A DNA stretch of 64,000 nt from an uncultured Prevotellaceae bacterium (GTDB taxonomy: Bacteria; Bacteroidota; Bacteroidia; Bacteroidales; Bacteroidaceae), in assembly GCA_900314655.1 (NCBI GenBank), contig OMWC01000017.1, positions 1-64,000 of the forward strand, read 5' to 3'. This document shows positions 16,569-25,600 of the stretch, one piece after another; the stretch's first letter is position 1; every line of letters starts with the position of its first letter. Position numbers and translations under genes: made by a program. A model generated the notes under the pieces. It was not told the DNA's origin. It saw nothing but the letters and a program-made list of their open reading frames with translations, and did not search any database.

Positions 16569-17690
16569 ATGGCTATAATAAACCCGTTTGTTACCCAAGG
16601 CTACTTGTCGCCACACTACTTCTGTGACCGTGTAGAAGAGACTAATTATCTAACGAACCTCATTGTTAATGGCAATAATGTTGCGCTTATCTCACCGCGT
16701 CGTCTTGGGAAAACGGGGCTAATACACCATTGTTTTGAACAACAGAGCATAAAGGACGATTACTACACTTTCATCGTGGACATCTATGCCACCAAAAATC
16801 TGCAGGAACTGGTGTTCTGTTTGGGCAAGAGCATCTTGGGGGCATTAAAGCCACAAGGTCGTAAGGTGTGGGAGCGGTTCGTGAATACGCTCAGCTCTTT
16901 GAGAGGAAGTATATCGTTTGATATCAATGGGTTGCCGGAATGGGGGCTTGGCGTGGGGGATGTTAAAGTGCCACAAACCACGTTAGATGAGATTTTCATG
17001 TATCTTGAACAAGCAGACAAGCCTTGTATTGTTGCTATCGATGAGTTTCAAGTGGTGGCAGGCTACCCGGAGGGTAATGTTGAAGCAATTCTCCGCACAC
17101 ATATCCAGCAGTGCAAGAATACGAGATTCATTTATGCCGGGTCGCAACGGCACATGATGGCAGAGATATTCGCCACACCCTCGCGTCCTTTCTACCAGAG
17201 CACCAGCCTGATGACTTTAGCCCCTATTAATGTCGATCGTTACGTAGAGTTTGCTCAAAGCCTTTTCAGGGAATATCAAAAAGACATTGCTGAAGAAACT
17301 GTTCGGGAGGCATATCAACGCTACGATGGGGTCACATGGTACGTGCAGACAATACTTAATGCCCTGTTTTCCATGACGGAGTCTGGCGGTAAATGTAAGC
17401 CAGAATCCATAGATACAGCCATTCAGCAAGTTGTTACCCAGCAGAGTTTTACCTATAGTGCACTGCTCTTTCAACTGCCTTCGAAACAGAAAGAGGTTCT
17501 TATGGCTATTTGCAGGGAGGGGAAGGCTACTAGCATTACCTCTCGTCCGTTCCTGCAGCGGCATCATCTTACAGCCAGCACTGTTCAGGGAGCGGTCAAA
17601 GGGTTGTTGGAAAAAGATTTTATTATCCACGATTTAGGGACCTATAGCGTTTATGACAAGTTCTTCGCTATATGGCTTTTACAACAATAA
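16569..17690 (+). CDS. ATPase_2-family (STAND-like) P-loop ATPase
   Basis: The 373-residue protein has a Walker A SPRRLGKTG (42-50), a Walker B CIVAIDEFQ, a sensor region RFIYAGSQRHMM, and a C-terminal winged-helix half (about 300-370). This is the arrangement of the ATPase_2/archaeal ATPase family (PF01637), a STAND-like group abundant in Bacteroidales accessory DNA. The substrate is unknown; relatives are suspected in regulation or defence. It has its own promoter and terminator, so it is a single-gene unit. It stands within about 560 bp of composite repeat copy 1, and the AAA_14 ATPase at 62916 has the same relation to copy 2. Confidence 0.85.
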   Translation: MAIINPFVTQGYLSPHYFCDRVEETNYLTNLIVNGNNVALISPRRLGKTGLIHHCFEQQSIKDDYYTFIVDIYATKNLQELVFCLGKSILGALKPQGRKVWERFVNTLSSLRGSISFDINGLPEWGLGVGDVKVPQTTLDEIFMYLEQADKPCIVAIDEFQVVAGYPEGNVEAILRTHIQQCKNTRFIYAGSQRHMMAEIFATPSRPFYQSTSLMTLAPINVDRYVEFAQSLFREYQKDIAEETVREAYQRYDGVTWYVQTILNALFSMTESGGKCKPESIDTAIQQVVTQQSFTYSALLFQLPSKQKEVLMAICREGKATSITSRPFLQRHHLTASTVQGAVKGLLEKDFIIHDLGTYSVYDKFFAIWLLQQ

Positions 17691-17691
17691 T

Positions 17692-17727
17692 AAAAATCCG
17701 CTTTTCAGCTGAAAGGCGGATTTTTTT
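17692..17727. terminator. Bidirectional terminator between the ATPase_2 gene and ddh
   Basis: AAATCCGCTTTTCAG and CTGAAAGGCGGATTT abut to form a 15-bp stem with one G-U pair, followed by TTTT on the plus strand and preceded by AAAA (a T-run for the minus strand). It starts right after the ATPase stop and ends 25 bp from the ddh stop, serving both convergent genes. Confidence 0.9.
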
Positions 17728-17751
17728 ATTGCTTTTTTACGAAGGGAATTC

Positions 17752-18651
17752 TTACACGAGGTGCTCCACGAGGTCGGCGCGGTCGCCGGGGAGCATGTCG
17801 ATGACGGGAATCTCAATCATGGTGTAGCAGCCGGGCTGCTGGCGCATGGAGGCGCGGGCTACATTGACGAGTACCTGACCAGTGAGTGCGGGGTTGTTGA
17901 TGCTCATGTTGAACTCCAGACGCTGGTTCTGGGTCTTGCCGCTGACGCCTTTGCGCACGAGGTTGACACCATGGCCCATGTCGCGGACGGCATCTACGCT
18001 CTCCACGGCAAAGACGTGGGTCTCGTCGTTGGCGAAGTAGGGGTCAGCCTTGATGGAGGCGGTCACGTCTTCCAGCTTGGCGCCGTCTTCGAGCTCTACA
18101 TAGACCATGCGGCGATGAATGCCTTCACCGAGGGGGATGGTCATGGAGAGGGCGTTTTTGACACCGGCCTTGGAGCGCACGCAGACGCTGTGGCCCATCG
18201 ACATGCCGGGGCCGAAGTTGGTGTAGCTGAGGCCTTTGGGCGCGAGGCTCTGCATGAGGGTGCGCACGATGGAGTCGGAGCCTGGGTCCCATCCGGCGGC
18301 AATGACGCTGACGGTGCCGGTCTGCTTGTTGAGCTGCATGAGGCGCTCGCGGTAGCCGCGAATCTGTGTATGGATGTCGAAGGAGTCAACGGTGTTGATG
18401 CCCAAGGGCAGGATCTGGTTGGCATATTCCTCGCAGGAGCGGGTGGGAGTGGCCAGGATGGCTACATCGACGTCCTGGAGTTCGCGGATGTCTTTGACTA
18501 CGGCGTAGGGGGCCAGTTCGGCGGGTTTGTTCTCGTCGCCGTTGCGGCGCACGATGCCAGCCACCTCGAAATCTTCGGATGCTTCGAGGGCCTGGAGGGT
18601 GTACTTTCCGATGTTGCCGTAACCTACGACGGCTGCTCTGATTTTCTTCAT
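17752..18651 (-). CDS. ddh: meso-Diaminopimelate dehydrogenase
   Basis: The 299-residue enzyme makes meso-diaminopimelate from tetrahydrodipicolinate, NADPH and ammonia in one step, bypassing the succinylase route for lysine and peptidoglycan. The NADP-binding motif VVGYGNIGKY is at 8-17, with the R37/R38 pair for the 2'-phosphate (IVRRNGD). The substrate region contains AAGWDPGSDS and FGPGMSMGHSV. Length and motifs match bacterial Ddh. It is monocistronic, has a well-spaced promoter at 18693-18722, and ends at a shared terminator. Confidence 0.96.
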   Translation of the reverse strand: MKKIRAAVVGYGNIGKYTLQALEASEDFEVAGIVRRNGDENKPAELAPYAVVKDIRELQDVDVAILATPTRSCEEYANQILPLGINTVDSFDIHTQIRGYRERLMQLNKQTGTVSVIAAGWDPGSDSIVRTLMQSLAPKGLSYTNFGPGMSMGHSVCVRSKAGVKNALSMTIPLGEGIHRRMVYVELEDGAKLEDVTASIKADPYFANDETHVFAVESVDAVRDMGHGVNLVRKGVSGKTQNQRLEFNMSINNPALTGQVLVNVARASMRQQPGCYTMIEIPVIDMLPGDRADLVEHLV

Positions 18652-18692
18652 ATTATATTACGCTTTAATGAGTGTTTGTCGTTTGTCGGGTG

Positions 18693-18722
18693 CAAAATTA
18701 CACAAAATGATTGAAACGGCAA
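18693..18722 (-). promoter_or_regulatory. Promoter of ddh
   Basis: On the minus strand TTG (18722-18720), a 19-bp spacer and TAATTTTG (18700-18693), 42 bp upstream of the start codon. Confidence 0.75.
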
Positions 18723-18901
18723 GCATTTTGCGCGATTTTTTAATGGTTTGCTTGCTTTTTGACTGAATTGGGCTGGGGAGTGCTTGGGTTATTTGGTTCT
18801 TGCGGATTGTTAATTTTGGGCAGGATGCAATAAAAGAGGGTGCGCGTGCGTTAATTAAGTTGTATATATACGATTTAGTTGACTGTTTATAGTAGAAGAA
18901 G

Positions 18902-19507
18902 ATGATAGAATACGTGAAGGGTGAAGTGGTGGAACTCACCCCGGCTTATGCTGTGATAGAGGCCCACGGAGTGGGCTACGGACTGAATATCTCGCTCAAT
19001 ACCTACTCTGCCGTGCAGGGCAGGAAGGAGGCGCGGCTGTGGGTGGCTGAATCGATCCGCGAGGATGCCTACGTGCTCTTCGGATTTGCCACGAAGCAGG
19101 AGCGCGACATGTTCCTGCTGCTCATCACGGTGAGCGGAGTGGGTGCCGGTACGGCGCGGATGATTCTCTCGTCGCTCTCGGTGCAGGAGCTCTGCAACGT
19201 GATATCGACGGGCGATGAGCGGGTGCTGAAGGGCGTGAAGGGTATCGGCTTGCGAACGGCCCAACGCATCATCGTGGACCTGAAGGACAAGATCGTGAGC
19301 AGTGGCCTGGCTCAGGAACTGCCTGCCACGGCGGGACGTGCCACCCAGCTGGTGAGCTCGCCGGTGAAGGACGAGGCTATGAGTGCGCTGACGATGCTGG
19401 GCTTCTCGCCCGCTCCGACGGCGAAGGTGGTGAACGCCATCCTGCTGAAGGACCCGACGTTGCCCGTGGAGCAGGTGGTGAAGCTGGCGCTGAAGCAGAT
19501 AAAATAA
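18902..19507 (+). CDS. ruvA: Holliday junction branch migration protein RuvA
   Basis: The 201-residue protein has the N-terminal OB fold ([30 protein letters not shown]), two helix-hairpin-helix motifs ([17 protein letters not shown] and [16 protein letters not shown]) and the C-terminal three-helix domain that contacts RuvB. It forms tetramers on Holliday junctions and recruits the RuvB motor. ruvB is not adjacent, and sprA follows instead, an association common in Bacteroidetes. A TAATTTTG at 18811-18818 could be its promoter, but the -33 spacing is poor. Confidence 0.96.
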   Translation: MIEYVKGEVVELTPAYAVIEAHGVGYGLNISLNTYSAVQGRKEARLWVAESIREDAYVLFGFATKQERDMFLLLITVSGVGAGTARMILSSLSVQELCNVISTGDERVLKGVKGIGLRTAQRIIVDLKDKIVSSGLAQELPATAGRATQLVSSPVKDEAMSALTMLGFSPAPTAKVVNAILLKDPTLPVEQVVKLALKQIK

Positions 19508-19521
19508 AAGACCCACCTAAA

Positions 19522-19541
19522 TCCTCCCTGTTTAGGGAGGA
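19522..19541. repeat. C/G-rich palindromic element after ruvA
   Basis: TCCTCCCT (19522-19529), loop GTTT, AGGGAGGA (19534-19541), preceded by GACCCACCTAAA. It shares arms and flank with the copies at 59262 and 62340. It lies 15 bp after the ruvA stop, so it may terminate or stabilise ruvA mRNA. Confidence 0.65.
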
Positions 19542-19564
19542 CTTGCGGAGCGTTCAAACTTAAA

Positions 19565-19641
19565 ACTTGAATTTTTCGATTAAGCGAGAGCCATGATGCT
19601 TGCATCAATGGCCGCGCGTGAGAAAAATCATCAACGAAGTT
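19565..19641. repeat. Two-hairpin spacer repeat upstream of sprA
   Basis: This stretch has GCCATGATGCTTGCATCAATGGC (imperfect hairpin) followed by ATCATCAACGAAGTTGAT (hairpin ATCAAC/GTTGAT). A stretch at about 53210-53290 upstream of queE has the same plan with different bases. It is followed directly by the CCTGAAACTTGGAACC microrepeat. No promoter box is seen, so sprA may be read from ruvA. Confidence 0.45.
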
Positions 19642-19681
19642 GATAAACCTGGAACCTGAAACTTGGAACCTGAAACATGGT

Positions 19682-22600
19682 ATGGGAAGACTGAAGTGGA
19701 TATTGATGGTGATGGTGCTGGTGAGCATGAATGTGCTGGCCTGGACCAGTGCGCCCTGGCTTCAGGATGATCCCAGAAGGCGGCAGCAGAGGACGACCCT
19801 TCCACAGGAAGGAAGAGCCCCCCTAAATCCCCTCCAAGGGGGGACTCTCGGGAAGGGGAGGGGAGAGAAGAAGGATTCTTCACTCTTCACTCTTCACTCT
19901 TCACTTCTTATCGACGACGAGGAGATACCCGACTCGCTGCTCAATCCGCGGTGGAAGATACAGCGCACGCAGCCCATCACGCAGGAAGACCTCAAGCGCG
20001 GGGCTGCCGACTTGATGATGCCGCAGAACATTGAGCAGAAGGTGGAGTACAACGACACGCTGGGCGGCTACCTGATCGGTTCGAAGATGGGTAACCAGTA
20101 TCTGGGTGCGCCGGTGCTGATGACGGCTGAGGAGTTTGGCGAGTGGTGCAACGCCCAGCTGCAGCGCGACTTCTACCGCAAGAAGAACAATGAAATCTAT
20201 CAGGCCAAGGGCAAGGAGAAATTCGATTTCACCGACATGCACTTCGAACTGGGACCGGCGGAGAAGATATTCGGCCCCGGCGGCGTACGCGTGAAGACGC
20301 AGGGAACGGCCGAGCTGAAACTCGGTGCCACGATGAAAAACGTGGACAACCCCTCGCTGCCCATCCGCAACCGCAAGACCACGACGATGAACTTCGACGA
20401 GAAGATTAACCTATCGGTCAATGGAAAGGTGGGCGACAAGGTGAACATGAACCTGAACTACAACACCGATGCCACGTTCGACTATGATGCCCAGAACATG
20501 AAACTGAAATATGAGGGCAAGGAAGACGAAATCGTGAAGCTCGTGGAGGGCGGCAACGTTTCTTTCCCCAGCAATTCCACGCTCATACGCGGAGCGTCGA
20601 GTCTTTTCGGTATCCGCACAGACCTGCAGTTCGGCAAGCTGAAACTCCAGACGGTGGTGTCGCAGAAGAAATCATCGTCGAAGAGTGTCTCCAGCAAGGG
20701 AGGTGTGCAGACCACACCGTTTGAGCTGGACGTGGCCGACTATGAGGAGAACCGCCACTTCTTCCTCTCTGCCTTCTTCCGTGAGAAATATAACGCCTCG
20801 ATGAAGAAACTGCCCAACCTGACCACCGGCATCACCATCAACCGTGTGGAAGTGTGGGTGACCAACAAGACCGGTACGACGACCAACACCCGAAACATCG
20901 TGGCCTTCAACGACCTCGGTGATGGCCCCGTGGCAACCATTCCGGCGCAGAACAGCGCCAACGGTCTTTACGCGCAGCTGACCAGTACCTATGTCGATGC
21001 GCGCAATATCGACCAGACGACCTCGGTGCTCGACGGCCACGACGGGCTGGAAGGTGGCACGACCTACGAGAAACTGGAGAGTGCGCGGCTGCTCAATTCG
21101 TCGGAATATACGCTCAACAGCGCGATGGGCTACATTTCGCTGAAGACGGCGCTACAGACCGACCAGGTGCTGGCCGTGGCCTATGAATATACGTACAACA
21201 GCCAGACCTACCAGGTGGGAGAATTTGCCTCTGACGTCACCGGCAATACCACCAACGCCCTTTACGTGAAATCGCTCAAGAACACGAGCCAGTCGCCGAA
21301 GATGTCGAACTGGAAGCTGATGATGCGCAACGTGTATTACCTGGCATCGACGGTGGAGCGCGACAAGTTCCGGCTCGACGTGAAATACCAGAGCGATACC
21401 ACGGGCGTGTACCTCTCGTATATTCCTGAGGCGCAAGTGAAAGACCTGCCCATCATCAAGCTGATCGGTGCCGACCGCCTGGATAACAACAACAAGGCCC
21501 ATTCGAATGGCTATTTCGACTACGTGAGCGGCTACACGGTGAGCAACGGGCGCGTGTTCTTCCCCTGCGTGGAGCCTTTCGGCAAGGACCTTCAGGACTA
21601 TCTGCAGAGTTATGGCATCCCTTCGGCCGTGGCTCAGAAGTATGCCTTCACCGAACTCTACGACACCACGAAGACTGCCGCCAAGCAGGTGGCCGAGAAA
21701 GACAAATACCTGCTCGTGGGACAGTTTCGCGGTTCGAATGCCAGCGTGATTTCGCTGGGTGCCTACAACGTGCCTCCAGGGTCTGTGGTGGTGACAGCCG
21801 GCGGTCAGGAACTGCACGAAGGCTCCGACTATTCGGTGGATTACAATGCCGGCGAGGTGACCATTCTGAACCAGAGCATCATCGATGCCGGAACGGCGGT
21901 GAACGTGTCGCTGGAGAGCCTCACCGACTACGGGCAGATGAGGAAGACGATGTTCGGCCTGAACTGGGAGTACGACTTCTCGAAGAATTTCCAGATGAGC
22001 GGTACCGTGCAGCACCTCTCCGAACAGGCTCTGACCACGAAGGTGTCGATGGGTGCAGAACCGCTCAACAACACCCTTTGGGGCGTGAACCTCAACTGGA
22101 AGAAGGAGAGTCAATGGCTCACCAACATGCTCGACAAACTGCCCGGACTGCATCTCACACAGCCCTCGCAGATATCGCTGACGGGAGAGTTCGCACAACT
22201 CTTCAGCGGAAAAGCCCAGGGCACACAGGACAATGCTTCCTACCTCGACGATTTCGAGAACACGAAAAACACCATCGACGTGTCGTCGCCGCACTCGTGG
22301 ATCATTTCCAGCGTGCCCAGCACGATAGCCGGCTATAACGACAAGACATCCGTGCAGAGCGGCTACAACCGTGCGTTGTTGTCATGGTACAACATCGACC
22401 CGCTCTTCACCCGCCAGAGCAGTTCGCTGACACCCGGACATATCCGGAGCGACCTGGAACAGCTTTCCAACCATTATGTGCGTGAAGTGCCTGTGAGAGA
22501 GCTTTATCCGAACCGCGACCAGAGCAGTTATAACGGTGCCACAGCGACACTGCCGATTCTGAATCTGGCCTATTATCCGCAGGAGCGTGGTCCCTATAAC

Positions 22601-25600
22601 CTGGATCCCAATCTGAATGCCGACGGCACACTGCCCAATCCGCAGCAGCGATGGGGTGGCATGATGCGCAAACTCGACACCAACGACTTCGAGACGGCCA
22701 ATATCGAGTACATAGAATTCTGGATGATGGACCCCTTTGCCTATACCGGCAGCGACCGTTCGTATGGCGGTGAACTCTATATCGACCTGGGCGAGGTGAG
22801 CGAGGACGTGCTGCGCGACGGAAAGAAATTCTATGAGAGCGGCATGCCCGTTGACGGCAGCAGTGCCTTCACGACCACACAGTGGGGTAAGATTCCGACC
22901 TCATCGACCGTGACCTATGCCTTTGCCACGACTTCCGGTTCAAGGGCTTTGCAGGATGTGGGCTACAACGGACTGACTGACGAGGAGGAACGCTCGTTTG
23001 GCGACTACCAGACCTTCCTGCAGAACATCCGTGGAGCCGTGAGCGATTCTGCCTATCAGGCTATCAGTGCCGACCCTGCCAACGATAACTACCACTACTT
23101 CCGCGGCAGTGACTTCGACCGCAATGAGACCAGTATCCTGGACCGCTACAAGCGTATCAACATGCCTCAGGGCAACTCGCCCGACAGTGACTCACGCACA
23201 GAGAGCTATGACACTTCCTACAAGACGACGCCCGACGTGGAGGATATCAACCAGGACTATACGCTGAATGAATATGAGAAGTATTTCCACTATCACGTTT
23301 CGCTCCACCCCGGCGATACCATCCTGGGGCAGAACTTCATCGTCGATAAGCGCATAGGCCGGCCTAATCTGCGCAACGGCAAGCAGGGCTACGTCACGTG
23401 GTATCAGTATCGCATACCGCTCGACCGCTGGGAAGAGAAGTTCGGCTCGATCAGCGACTTCTCGAGCATCCGTTTCATGCGTATGTACCTCACGGGTTTC
23501 GAGAAGCCCATCGTGCTCCGTTTCGGAAGCCTTGACCTGGTGCGCGGCGAATGGCGCTTCTATGAGCAGTCGCTCAATACGGGAGCCTCAGAGGGTGGCA
23601 GCATGGCCGTCAGTGCGGTGAACATCGAGGAAAACAATGACAAGAAGCCCGTCAACTACGTGCTGCCTCCAGGCATCCGCAGAGAGCAAGACCCCACGCA
23701 GCCGCAGCTGGTGGAAAGCAATGAGCAGGCCCTGAATATGGTAGTGGAGAATCTGGGCAACGGCGAGTCGAAGGCCGTCTATAAGAATTCCACGCTCGAC
23801 CTCAGGCAGTACAAACGTCTGGAGATGTTTGTGCATGCCAATGCCATGGAGCAGAACATCACTAACCTGAAAGACAAGGAGCTGGCCATTTTCATCCGCT
23901 TGGGTAGCGACTACAAGAACAACTACTACGAATACCTCATCCCGCTCGACCTTACCCCTGCAGGCCATTATGACCGCTATTCACCTGCCGACTGTCGTGC
24001 CGTCTGGCCAGAGAACAATATGCTCAACATTCCGCTTGAGATCTTCACGCAGGTGAAGAAGATGCGTAACAGGGCCAAGAGTGAGAACCCATCGCTCTAC
24101 AGCTTCTCTGTACCCTTCACCTATACTGACCCCGATCATCCCAACAATGTGGTCACCGTGCTGGGTAATCCTTCGCTTGGCGAGGTGAAGACGATGATGA
24201 TCGGTGTGCGCAATATGGTGCCGCAGCCGAAGTCGGGAGAAGTCTGGGTGAACGAACTCCGCCTGAAAGAATACAATAACAATGGCGGTTGGGCCGCGCA
24301 GGGAACTCTCAATGTGCAGATGTCAGACTTTGGTGTGGTGAACGTCAGCGGCAAGTATCAGTCAGAAGGCTTCGGCGGGCTGGAGGATGGCGTGTCGAAC
24401 CGTTCCACCAACGATCATGGTGCCTATAGCGTCACTACGAATTTAGAGCTCGGTAAGTTCTTCCCCGATAAGGCCAAGGTGTCGGCACCGCTCTATTATT
24501 CAGTCACGAAGGAGAAAAAGAAGCCCAAGTATAATCCCCTCGACACCGACATGCTTCTCAAGGACGCCCTTGAAGCCACAGCCGACAAAGCAGAGAAAGA
24601 CTCGATAGAGCGTATCGCCGTGACACGCAACACCTCCACCAACTTCGCACTCAACAACTGGCGTGTGGGTATTGCCACCAAGCGTCATCCGATGCCTTAC
24701 GACCCGGCTAACTTCTCTTTCTCCTACAGTCATTCGCACAACCATTCGCAAGGTGAGACCACGGTTTATGAAAACGAAGACCAGTGGCGCGGTTCGCTGA
24801 ACTACAGCTACACTCCTGTCTATAAAGCCTGGGAACCTTTCAAGAAACCCTTTGCCAAGAACAAGTCGAAATGGCTCGATATCCTGAAACGTTTCGGACT
24901 CAACTGGCTACCGCAGAACATATCCTTCAATACGGACATGACACGCTACTACCACGAACTGCAGGAACGTGACATGGAAGATGTTGGCGGCTCACAGCTG
25001 CCCGTGAGCTTCTCCTCGCAGTTCCTCTGGAACCGTGAGTTTTCCATCCGATGGGATCTCACCAAGAACCTGCACATGAACTTCTCAAGCGGCACTCATG
25101 CTGAGATTGAGGAACCATACTTCCAGATTAATAAGGATCTTTATCCCACGGAGTATGCCGCCTGGAAAGATTCGGTATGGACCAGTATCAAGCACTTGGG
25201 AACGCCGCTCGACTACGGGCAGAACTTCACCGCTTCCTATCAGCTGCCGCTCAATCTCATTCCCATCTTCGATTGGGTCAATGCTGATGCATCCTTCAAA
25301 TCCTCTTACAAGTGGCTCAGGGGAACGGCCGACGAGGATGGCAAGTCGTATGGCAACACCATCACCAACGACCGCCATCTGACCATCAATGGTACCTTCT
25401 CGCTGGAGAGGCTCTACAACCACATTCCCTTCCTGAAGAAGGCCAACGACCGTTTCAATAAGACTCCGAGCAGAACCACCAACAACAGGAAGACCCCGAA
25501 CCGGAACAACCGAAATAACAATAAGAAAGACGACAAGGACAGCAAGGCCGAGGCCAAAACGCTGCCTAAGAACAAACGTGCGTTCGAGAAGGAAATCACA

